Made by a program: the position numbers and the translations under genes | In this document: positions 1-11,900 of the stretch, piece by piece | Position numbering within the stretch: position 1 is the stretch's first letter | Layout: each line of letters starts with the position of its first letter | The notes under the pieces: generated by a model | Seen by the model: only the letters and a program-made list of their open reading frames with translations | What the model was told of the DNA's origin: nothing | Database searches by the model: none | NCBI GenBank assembly: GCA_026936325.1 | Contig: JAPTHN010000001.1 | Coordinates: forward strand, 2,542,001 to 2,606,000 | Direction: 5' to 3' | DNA length: 64,000 bases | Origin: Platynereis dumerilii | Taxonomy: Eukaryota > Annelida > Polychaeta > Phyllodocida > Nereididae

Positions 1-2083
1 GCTATCGCTCTCCCAATAAATCTAAGGTGTATGACATGTAATTGATTCAGGTACATCATTGAGAAGAAAAAAATAGATTGATAGATACATAATTTATTCA
101 ACTAAATGAACTGATGCACAAATATATATAAGTACATCCGAAATTTAATTGCATCAGAAATTTGATTTTAATTGGGATTTTGATAATGAAGAGAATCCAA
201 GAAACGTCTTATAATGCTATTCGGCAAGGAATACGGGCAATCTGATATGAAATGAAAGAAATATTTGATTCAGATTCATAAATTTTGTCTTAAATTACCA
301 AGAAGACTTCGGAAATAATGTTGTCATAACCATAGGGGAGTATCCAATGTGTCACTGAGTGTAGAGACCTTATATATGATATTATATGAAATAGAATTTA
401 AGAGTACCACACATACTTACTTTACTTGACGAGAGAGTGGAGACTTTCCCTCCCTCTTCAACTTTTGTAGAAAGCCTCAGGTGAGCAACCTTTCAAGCTA
501 CAAAATTATTCATGACATATTTTAGCAAAAGGCACCTGCAACATACCTATTGTCAACTCAGAGACCTGAGGCTGTAGAAAAGGGTAGATACCTTGAGAAA
601 ACCCACTTATTGCGACCATGAGGGTGTGCGTTGACATTTCACTTGGGAGGTATTTTGTGGGACAATTTGGTGGGTATTGTATGTTAAATTGTTTAGGTGA
701 ATATGGGAGGCAAGATATCGATGCCGACTTGAAATTTTACAGTCTGCAGCCTGTTGACTAGACATGTAAAGTAGAATCTTAGTATTTCCTTCAATTGGTC
801 TGCAACAGATTAATATTTTGCTAGTCGCAATAATTTCTGGGCTCTTTGTTTAGGCAACTTCAAGGTATCATTTAGTGGCAGGAAATTACATTTCGCTGTG
901 ACATACTCAATGAAATGTGAGTGTCAGGTCCTACCCAATTGTACTTACGGTATTTCTGTATTTTGAATTTTTTTTTCTTCAAATTCTAACTGTTTGGATC
1001 TGAATAACTATCATTTAAGTACAATGTAAGTTTATCCAGGTATTCAGTTATAATGACTGTTTCGACAATGTTCAGCATTTAATAAATCTGGACGGTGAGG
1101 AATTATTGTTATTTTCAGATTTTAACTGCTTTTACTTGACTGGTTGGACATGGTCATTGGCTATATAAGTCCATATAAGCTAAGAACATGATAGCTGTAA
1201 CATTGATAATGAGCATACTTAGCTTTCAAATGAATTGGTCTGTCAAAATAAAACTCAATCCTGTCTGATATATACTTGTCCTATTAACATGATATAGTGT
1301 ACTTGTTTTATTTTTGAAAAGAAAGTATGCACATTGCCGTAAAATGTATGTGCTGTTTTGAAAAGATTGACTTTGAAAAATAATTGTTTAAACATTGGAT
1401 TAACAAGCTAGACACAGCTGTTGAGGGTTTTTTCAAAAAAGGATTAAAAACACCTTCATTGAGTATGATATTTAAAAAAAAGAAGATATTTATAAGTCAT
1501 TTATTTATTTGTATGAGCTATTTTTGTACGGTTAAACCTTGTCAAGGATGAAGTTAGTGATCAATGTGCGAACAAAATAAAAGATCATTATAGTGTATAC
1601 AAATTTGCACGATTGATTATGGAAATATTTCATAACTTACTGATCCTATAACATCTGACTGACTTGTCAGTCTTTAGGCTGGAGAAATTCAAGTTTAATG
1701 GCGAATTAGATCAATCGAATTTTCTTTGGAAGTGCTGCCATTCAGCTCTATGCCTCACATGTGTCAATGCTTGTGTGCACTGTGACTTGAGTTTATGAAT
1801 AGAGCACCTGTAGTGAAAGTTGTAGCTTCCTACCTCGTTGCCAATGAGCAGGCTCCTGTGCTGACCTGCAGCCTGAATAATCAATGGTTTAAAACTGACC
1901 ACTGAAATAGTTTTTCTGACGACAGAAAACGTCAGACAGCTCTTTTTAAAATATGAAAAAAGTATTTTTAAAAGAAGAAGAGAAAAGTGAAGTTCCCAAT
2001 TTTACTTCTATAGAGATAGTTTCCAGTATGCGTATGTATATTATAACCTAAACTGTCTCGACAACATATTGGACGGCAGTTTC
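1..2083. other. TRPM intron sequence, no exon recognised
   Basis: AT-rich, with no open frame matching the TRPM segments expected just upstream of exon a. The nearest missing family motif (the 'GGT.GVM' LSDAT part) was looked for by eye on the + strand and not found. A short SINE remnant begins near 2062. Confidence 0.6.
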
Positions 2084-2773
2084 AATCATCCTTAATTAGT
2101 GTTTCCAATGAGTCTCGATCGACACCTCTCGAGAATGACATGGTCTAGTGCACGAGAATCGAGAATTTCTCGAGAAATCTAGGACACTGTCCTGCCATTG
2201 GCCGATGATAAAACAAGAGAGATTTAAGCTTGCAATGGATCACATTTTTTGGCTTTTATGATATCCTTTATAGTTTTAATGTTTATCTGTGTGTTTTGTT
2301 TCCTATAAATCACAGCTAAACATCCAGATATTATACAATTTTAAAACATTTGTACAAGCTCAACTTCAGCATTTATCAGGTATACAATGGGGATTATCAT
2401 CTGTCTGTCTGTCTGTCTGTCAAAGATTATCATCAACAGATATTTAAATTGAACAATGCAGCAAGTACACAATAACAATAATATCAAGCAAAACAAAACA
2501 ACAATCCAATGCTTTGTAACCGTTGTAAACATAAACACATGAACACCATGTCAAACAATGATCAACACTTCAATTCTCGAGACTCGCTCGGCGAGACAAG
2601 AAAATGCTGAGTCATTGCTGATCTCGAGACTTCTCGAGAACTCTCGCTCTCATTGGAAACTCTAATCATCCTTTGCTCTTTGTTGTGTCCTCCTCCTGTT
2701 CTAATCAGCCTACAAAAGGTATAAATACAGGACGTAAAGCCCCTATCATCCATCTATCAATCCATCCTTCTTC
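2062..2773 (+). repeat. SINE 3' part split by an inserted element
   Basis: The segment before 2094 (TTGGACGGCAGTTTCAATC) and the segment after 2663 (TCATCCTTTG to the ATCCATCC tail) together match the 3' half of the SINE copies at 10567 and 26253. This includes GTATAAATACAGGACGTAAA and CCATC repeats. The tRNA-like head is not recognisable, so the copy is old or 5' truncated. Confidence 0.65.
2094..2663. mobile_element. Palindromic DNA element with ~10-bp target duplication, inserted into a SINE
   Basis: Ends are inverted copies: GTTTCCAATGAG at 2100-2111 against CTCATTGGAAAC near 2649-2660. Inner parts of both arms carry repeated TCTCGAGA words. The 10 bases AATCATCCTT stand on both sides (2084-2093 and 2664-2673). 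The flanks are the two halves of one SINE copy, so the insertion interrupted it. The target length and long inverted ends suggest a Mutator-like non-autonomous element. A CTGT microsatellite lies inside (about 2398-2420). Confidence 0.7.
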
Positions 2774-2805
2774 ATTCATTGTATGGGCTTGTATATTTTT
2801 TCCAG

Positions 2806-2977
2806 ACTGTTACACCATACCATGCTATTGCTGCTCCCAAGTCAAACAATGTGGTTCTGAACAGCAATCATTCCTACTTCATTCTGGTTGATAACGGAAC
2901 GGTCGGAAAATACGGAGCTGAAATCATTTTGAGGAAAAAACTGGAGAAGTACTTGTCGCAACTGAAGATCACTACCA
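2806..2977 (+). CDS. TRPM: TRPM exon a (LSDAT domain)
   Basis: Starts in phase 0 after a TTTTTTCCAG acceptor and ends before GTGAGT with one base over. It encodes the family stretch around [18 protein letters not shown], matching the TRPM 'FILADNGTTGKYGAE' region. No upstream exon could be recognised in bases 1-2800, so the preceding coding exon lies outside the window. Confidence 0.9.
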
Positions 2978-5900
2978 GTGAGTGGTTATGATTATAACAT
3001 CCAATTATACTTGATTTTTTTATTTCATTAATTCTCCAAGTTGTGGAGACAGCGATGTGATCATATTTCTTGGTCTTCAGGAAGTCTGAAGTTGTCCTTC
3101 ATCCAGGTTATATATTAACATGATTAATATTTTATCAATAGAGAAGAGAAGTGTAGATATTACTTGGAATGTTCTTTTACTCTAGTTTTACTTTAGAGAA
3201 AACTTGAAAACTACATTTGGCCTTCGGCTACTTTCTTAAATTTTAGGAATAGATTAGAGAGTTGAAGATATAAATTTACATTTTCCAATTTAATTAAACA
3301 ATCTGATATTTCGTAATAATATAATTTTGCTGTCATAGATAGATCTATGAATTTTCCTTCAGGAGATTGTATGTATAGATATATGCTTGCCAGAATTATT
3401 CGATTTCCTCTTTGCAAGGGGTAAATTGCACTACCCTATTGTTTGCATTAAGTGCCCGGTGGGCAGATGTAATGATGAGCTGGGCAATTGATAGTTTTTT
3501 GCATTAAAATCTTTGGATAAAGTTATATTTTGATTGAATTTAGATAAAAATTGGTTCTTATGGAGGGGGTGGGCTTTTATTGAGGCGTGTGCTTTTAATA
3601 CGAAAAATACGGTAATATATAATGCCGTAATCAAGAATGGACACTCAAACCGGTAATGAACAAAGTTGAATAGATTTTGGTACATGTATTTTCTCTTCCT
3701 CCTAAACTTCTTCTCTCTTTTGATTTCAGGAAGTGGTGCAAAGAACTACAGCACCCCAGTTGTGACGCTGATCTTAGAAGGCGGCACAAACACAATCCGA
3801 ACAGTTCTAGAGTGTATAACGGATACTCCAGCTGTCCCAGTGGTTGTCTGTGATGGCAGTGGCAGGGCTGCAGATCTCCTTGCTTTCACCCATAAATATG
3901 CACAGGACGATGGGTGAGTGCAACAAGCACTTTTTATGAAAATTTTTTTAGAAAATTTATACCTATATTTTTTCAGTTGACTTTCTTTTCTTTAGTTTTG
4001 ATGTGTTGCTCAAGAATTTGAGATATCCAATGTGTTATGATTGCTTGATGTGCTGCGAATTATATTAAAATAGCGAAAAGAAGATTTACTGATCTCTACA
4101 ACATCTGAAACCTAGGCTACACTGGAAAAAGTAAAAATTTCCATGCGCATGGTATTTGACAAAACAGACAGTTCACTATAATAAGTTAAACTGAAGCAAT
4201 ACAATAGAGTTAAACCAAAAGTAAATGCATAAGCGTAAGAGGCATGATGTAAGTGGTTGACTTATTGAAGACCTTGATAATCAATCAAATGAAGTGAGGA
4301 GTAAGTACATAAAGTAAAAACCAGACTCATTCATTCCGGGAGGGAGTGATGATGCGCCAAGGTCTTAGGCTTTTAGCACATCTCTTAGAGAATCTGGTGG
4401 TGTGAGTGAGATATTGCAATTGGGAAAAGATAAATTGGTGACGGGATGACAGATTGAATCACCATATTTTCACAGCTCTGGAAGTCTCATATTTCATGCC
4501 TAGGGATTTTTCATGGTGTTTTTTTTTTTGTGCTTCTGTGGCTTTTGCTGTCTGTCAGTTCGTGTTTTTTCAAATGTGAGCTCTCGATGCCATGCTGTGA
4601 TTCTCTGATGAGGGAAAGTTGATTTTTGTTTCCTTTTTTTTATTTTGTTTTGTGGAACATGAGAAGGGCTGGGTTGTTTTCGTCCCTATGGACTGGTTTT
4701 AAAGTTACATCATTGTAATTAACGCAACTAGATGTAAACTGCTCGGGCCCGACACCCAGTGCTACTGACTAACAGAATCTGATAGTAACATCTTTTGCTA
4801 TGCACACATTTCCTAGATGATGGAATTTATCATTCGCAAGAGGAATATACTCCATTTTTAACATTTCGAGTATGTTATGAAAAGTACAGACAAATCTGTT
4901 GTATAATGATAACTGCAACTTTTGCAGGTCTATTTTTCATCAGTGCTGATATTTATCGTTTATGCTGTGTTTGCTAGCTTACTGTCATAACTCTGCAGTC
5001 ACATTTGCTTTGGTTACTTCTTCCTTCTACTGGTCTGCTCTTCTCGCTTTGCTTTTGAAACTACTCCTGCTGTCAGAGTAAATACCCTCGCCTCTCAGCC
5101 GCTGATTAGCAAATGGAAAAATCTTTTAGCCGGACTGCTTAGCTGAGGATTAATGGCTCTGTGTGGGGACTTCTGCTTTTCAGTCCGTTGCCACTGCTTT
5201 TTTATTTACTTTGTCAACTACTTCTACTCTTGCCAACTCTTACAAACTGCTTCTTTAAGTTCTGGTGGCTTGATTCAGTGTCTAGGCTGGGCAAATAGAT
5301 TCCACAGTTTCTGCTTCATTACTGTAGAAGGACTGAAGGAGTGGTCGTAAAATTTAGGGAGGGTGAGTGATATGACTTTACGTCCTGTATTACTTTTCGT
5401 CCTGTATTACTTTTCGTCCTGTATTACTTTTCGTCCTGTATTACTTTTCGTCCTGTACTTATGCCTTGACTAGGCTTCTTAGGACAGACAGGGATCATGG
5501 TAATGAGGCAAAGTGCAATGTGGCACAGGATGAAACATCCTTCTCAGTTCTGGCATGCGTTGCCCAGACCACGAATCGAACCTGGGTGCCAGAGTATAGC
5601 AACTTAGCACTCTACCACTGTGCCTGAGAGTAGGACTGGCCTTATTACTGAGTAAGTCTGCACTGCACGCAGCTGGGTGGCACCAGTTGGTAATGCTAAA
5701 TCATCAAAATATGTTGTTCTTTCGTATTTGGCCTGATGCATGGAATGGCTTGGGTTCAAATCCCAGTTCAGAAATAATTTTTTGGAAGACTCATCCAGGC
5801 TAGCTGTTATTCAAAAAAGTAGCCCCTATATTAGTGTCCACACATGGTTTGATTTGTGACTTGTAGACTATTTCTGCCTCACGTCGTCAATAAAACCTGT

Positions 5901-8900
5901 GTGTGAGTGGCAAGAAGGTGCGGCATAGAGATGCAGTATCCATACCGCTACCACTTGTACCAGTCTGAGCAGTGTCAAATGATTAACTCCTCTTCGACTT
6001 GCAGTAACTTATTTTGAAAAAATAGTACCTTTCTGTGATGCATGCTGTATTGTCTTGGATTAAGTTACTTATCTGCTTGCTATTTTGTTTGCTGGTGCTT
6101 CAAGTTCCGTTGCTGCAGTCATTGCATCCTAAGATTCTTCTTGACACTTAGGCTTGTATTGTTTTCCATTATGTGATTTACACATCTACAGTTACCAACC
6201 ATCTATTGCATTACCCTTCATCCTCTATTGCACACCCTAAACCTCATTGGTTTATTTATAAAATTATTTCTTTACAGAAAAAGAGTTGTCCTGTGAGTGA
6301 TGATTTAAAACATATTTTCGGTTTTCCATTTTACCTTTAACAGGTTGTGGGCTTAGCACTTAAATTTGACCTTGCTATATTTGACTTTGCTATATTTGAC
6401 CTTCACCTTCGAAAGTTTCCTGATAACTGCAAATCTTTATTTGCACTAAATTAAAGGTGTCAGTTGTTTGCATAATTATTTGCATATTTGACTTGATGCT
6501 TCATTTATGCTAATTTATTCAACAAAGTTGTATGGCTTTACAAGTTCAGTTCAGGCATTGGTTATGAGTTTCGTTCTGGCTGCACTGTTGTTTGTGGGCT
6601 TAGATGAATTATTTTTGTAACATCTACTGTGATGGAGTGTCATGCATTGGTCCAAGTTCCAAATTTTCTGATTAGTTACCCCTCCCTACCCGCCAGCAAG
6701 ACTGACAATGCATTCCTTCATAGTTTAGCTAAAAATATTTCATAATTTCGCCCACGAGGTTGCCATTACTTTTAAGGGTTTTTGTTCATCATTGTTTTGG
6801 TGATAATATGGCAGGTTAGTCTATATGGATGAACAAGACAGGTTTAAGGCATATGCAGTGTCTGCAATAATTCCTATCTATATATATCATAGCATTTTAA
6901 GTATTCATCGAACATCCTTCCTGTGACCCATATATATTTTATATTATGCCCATACCTGATCTAGTACCTTTCCAAATATAGCATAATTATATTACATGAT
7001 CCATCTAGTACCCACAAGAACTAAGAATTGTTGCATTTTTTATCAGTACGTGAATGTGAAAGTTTGACTTTTTTTGCTTTAGGTAGTGGACAGCTTTCAT
7101 GTTGGCTTATGGATTTTTAGTTAAGAAACTTATAATAATATTATAGATTTAGATTGCTGAGTTACGAAATATACTCTTCCACAGTTTACAAGCTCATTTG
7201 AGAACTGTCAAGCTCTTAGATAGCGATTGTAAACTGTGGCATCAAGCGTTGATTTGGTGTGACTTCACTTAGTACTTGGCTTTTGTACAATTTTCGTGTC
7301 AAAACATTTAACTAAATAAGGCAACCAGCGATTGATGCTACAAGGAAATAAAAGGAATCCCAGTAAAACAACTCATTCTGTTTGGATCATGGAAAGAAGC
7401 TGAATAAGTTATTAATGAATTTTCACATTGTCAATTTGATAAATTGTAGTCCCGTTCGACTAAAAATAAATTATGTTATGTTTAACAAAGATATGAAGGA
7501 GTTTTCTACCAACCACAATACCATGTGACGTTACGATTATTTCAAATTTATTTGATTTCTTTGCAGCACGATGCCAGAGTCCCTGAGAGACCAGCTCATT
7601 TTGACAGTTGAGAAAACATTTGCCTACACCAGGGAGCAAGCGGAGAAGCTCTTCATTGAACTCATGCTGTGTGTCAAGAAAAAGGAACTGGTAGGTCATA
7701 TGATTTTATTAGTGAAACTGTAAAGAGTATGTGTTATGGATTAACATTTAATATAACCTAGGGGTTCTTGTACTTAGCCTGTGCATATGAGGATGCGGGT
7801 TCAAACCTTGCGCAATTGTCGCATGCACTATCCAAGTTATCAATATAACTGTCAGCATGATATCTGAAATTGGTGAGAAAAATGGCAGGCATGCAAACAA
7901 TTTAACAAAGATATAAAAGTAAGTCTTTAGAAATAAATATACAGAGGCCCGGCCACGAATATACGCTCTGTGGAAGCCCTTCTTAAAAATATAAGAGGGG
8001 GCTTCTAATCAAGGTAATATAGTTGATTAAAATTGTCCTCTATCATGAGCGAACTCTTCATATCTGCGGTTGTTCATCACAGGGGCTACTATAATCCTTT
8101 ATAATGCTTGGTACCTCACTGTAAATGCTACAAGGTTAAGAGAATTAGCTGAGGGGTTATTTATTCCGCATGTTGTTCAGTCTCAGTACGACTGATCCTT
8201 ACTTTCAGATGACTGTATTCCGCATGGGTGAAGGAAGCCAGGATATAGACCTTGCAATTCTAACCGCTTTGCTCAAAGGTATAACCATTTGTACAAACTA
8301 TGCCTGACATTGCATGTTTACTGCCGAATCTGTATAAAGTTGTAGCTACTTAACCCCTATTAATTTAAAATTATGACAAAACGTTCAATGTTTTTGAAAA
8401 AATGCATTTTGTGCATTTTTAGCTCGTCTGTTTTCTTTGAAAACGAAGAGCTATTGTCGTCACTCGATCGGCGTCGTCCTCGTCCTCGTCCTCGTCCTCG
8501 TTGTCCCGGTTAAGGTTTTTGTAAGTGTCCATTTGTGACCTTAGTTTTGCACTTAGAGTTATGAAATTTGGTACAGGTATGGGGCTATGGGTATGGATCA
8601 GGAACATGTCGAGAAATCCAAGATGGCTGCCATTTTGTGGCGGCCATGTTGGCAGCCATCTTTCTTTGTTCTTGAACTGCCCATTGTGACATTAATATTT
8701 CACTTACAGTTATGAAATTTGGTACAGGTATTGGCCTGTGGGTGTGGATCAGGAACATGTTGAGAAATCCAAGATGGCGGCCATTTTGGCAGCCATCTTT
8801 CTTTATTTCTTGAATTGCCCATAGTGACCTCAATAATTAACTTAGAGTTATGAAATTTGGTACAGGTATGGGCCTGTGGGTATCGATCGGGCACATGTTG

Positions 8901-11900
8901 AGAAATATTAAGATGGCAGCCATTTTGTGGTAGCCATTTTGTGGTGGCCATTTTGGCAGCTATCTTTCTTCATTCTTGACCTGCCCATTGCCATCTCAAT
9001 ATTGTAAGAGTTATGAAATTCGGTACAGGTATTGGCCTATGGGTATCGATTGGGAACATGTTGAGAAATCCAAGATTGCGGCCATTTTGGCAGCCTTCTT
9101 TCTTCTTGAACTGCCCATTGTAACCTTAAAATATCGCTTAGGGTTATGAATTTAGGTATTGGCCGGTGGGTGATAACCTGCCACACATTGATAGATTTCA
9201 CTTTAACAGACGAGCGTTGAAACCGCTTGCGGTTCTGGTTCAATGGCATATCTGCACATTTTCAATGACTTTAAAAAATTTGTACAGATTAAATTTTATG
9301 CATACCATTACGTCCTCTTTCAATTCTGTCACTTTTCGATATTCACATTATTCTTTAGGTCAACAAAATTATCTTAGAATTATCACGATAAAATGTTATT
9401 TCTTATGTTCATAGGACAAAAGACGTCATGCGCAGATCAACTCAGTCTTGTCCTAACGTGGAATCGTGTGGATATTGCAAGAAGCCACATATTCGTTTAT
9501 GGACAGGAATGGCCGGTGAGTTTTAAGGAGACTGTAATTTTTATCGTCTCCTCATTACTTCTGCCACTGGCAGCTGGTCTCAAAAACTAAGTCCATGAGA
9601 CAAAATCTACAAAATTAGATGAATTTTTTGAGGATCTGGAAATGAAGACTTTCTTTTTAGCTGTCTCTGATTGTTTTGTGTTTTATTACGCTGTATATTC
9701 ATTTAAATGTGAAGATAAGGTATTCTGGGGTCTTATTATAACAGTTGCACTTCTGTTTCATTTGCTTTTTCAACTACCGGTATGCCAATTTCATTCTTCG
9801 AACTCCATGGAAACTTTTTGCACTTATGAAGCTTTCGCTTTTCCTTTTAAAGTTTCTCCTCCAATTATTGGTAAGATATTGAACAACTCTTGATAATTGG
9901 TGTCGTTCACTTTCAGGAACTGGCCCTGGAGCAAGCAATGATGGATGCATTAGTCAATGACAGGGTGGACTTCGTGAAGTTGCTCCTGGAGAACGGTGTT
10001 TCTATGCAGAAATGGCTCACCCTACCTCGACTGGAGGAACTCTATAACATTGTAAGTATGATGTCCAATTGGCTGTGTCATCTCATGATGTTCACTGTTC
10101 AAAACTGAGACAAGGTTAAGACCAGCAGTGGTGGATCCAGACTCAGTAGTCTAGGGGGCCAGGCGTGTTTCGGCATACTCTCCGCCAGTGAGTAACCTAA
10201 TGCCTTAGAACAGACTACACTCAAGAAATGAATCTAATGACGCATACTATGAGATATTTTGTTTTTCATGGCTGTGCATATTTAAAGAGTGTTGCATGAA
10301 CATTGAAGAGTGACTACTTTAACTTCTGCCTTTATAGCTGGAAATGCCTGGCATATTGTGATCATATGCTGCTAATATTGATGCAAAAATAATGGAGGAC
10401 TAGTGATATAATTAATTATTTGTATATTTCAGAAACAAGATCCCTCCTGTACTCTGCACTATCTTATCAGGGAAAACAAGAAGGTGAGATCAAATCGCCA
10501 ATATATTGGTCATAATTGCTTCCTCTTTGGGAATAGATACTGTTCTTCAATCGTCATTAGAAACTAGAGGAGAAGGGTTGGTCTAGTGGTAGCGTGCTAG
10601 GCTACCAATCGCTGGGTCCAGGATTCAAATCCATCTCTTGCCAGGTCACCTTGGCCTATGTTGGACGGCTGATTCAATCATCATTTGCCTCATTGCCGTG
10701 TCCTCCTCCTTTCCTAATTAGCCTACCAAGTGCATAAATACAGGATTAAAGCCCCAATCATCCATCCATTCTGTAAACATATATTTGTAAGTCACTGTTT
10801 GGCGAAACTCGATGTATCACACATTAACTTGACATTCTATTTGTTTTCTAAAAAATTTTCTGAGATGTTTGTTATTTTGTTTTCTATTTCTTCTAGCATA
10901 TAGCACCAGGATACCGATACAGCCTCTTTGACATTGGACTCGTCATTGAGCAGTTGATGGGAGGAGCTTACAGGGCTGTGTATTGTCGCCGGAAGTTCAG
11001 GACAATGTATAATGCCACTCTGAAGAAGGTAGGTCACAATTGTTGCGTAACTTTAAATCTGTATATCTCTTTAATTTGCATTTATCTGTCTCTAGGGAAT
11101 GACTGACTACATGTATTTCACAACAATATTACACTTATGGTCTAATTATTGAAAAAATGTTTATTTGATGACAGGGTTTACATTGCTTTTAGGACACAAA
11201 GTTATACCTAGTTACTACTTATTTTAAAGTCAAAATAGAATATCCTAGTTTCCACCATTTCTCACTTTTTCTGAATTTCCAAACTCTTGCCTTTTACGAA
11301 TAAATGCAAATGAAATGAATGTTAGATTATGATGACAAACTCCTACTAAATTCATATTCATCAAGATCCACATAGGTACACGTGAACTTTGGTGCCATTG
11401 AAACCAATTTTTGAACTGGGCAAGGTTTATTTAAAAAACATTGCTTGACAAGACTTCTTTCAAAATGGCCAAAATATGATGGTATTATTAAAACACTTTG
11501 TAGGGAATGACAACACAGTGGAATGCAAGTGTCTTTTTCTAATTATGCTTTAGCCTTACTTTTTGCACACTTCAAGTTGGCTTAACGCTATTTTTTAATT
11601 TTTGAAGTTTTAAGCACATTTTACACTACACAGCAGATTTGCAGTACAATAAGGGTTTTTTCTTGGTGTATAACATACTATGTCATACTAATGTATTGAT
11701 TGGATAACTATTTAGCGATATTGACGTCGAACATTTTCCACTTGTTTCCAATTCTGATTTCCAACTTGCCAATCTCGGCAAATACTACTGTTTCTTGATG
11801 CAATTTTCTGGTTAAAAATGTGTTTTCTGGTTTCATCTTATCTCTTTTAACTCATGCACTTACTGTATTTAACTTCGAAACATGTTACTTTCTTAAATTG

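Noticed and set aside
8419-9249. Several overlapping minus-strand frames with similar peptides (HVPDPYP, FHN)
   Set aside because: They arise from the ~140-bp tandem repeat; the peptide similarity is a by-product of the DNA repeat.
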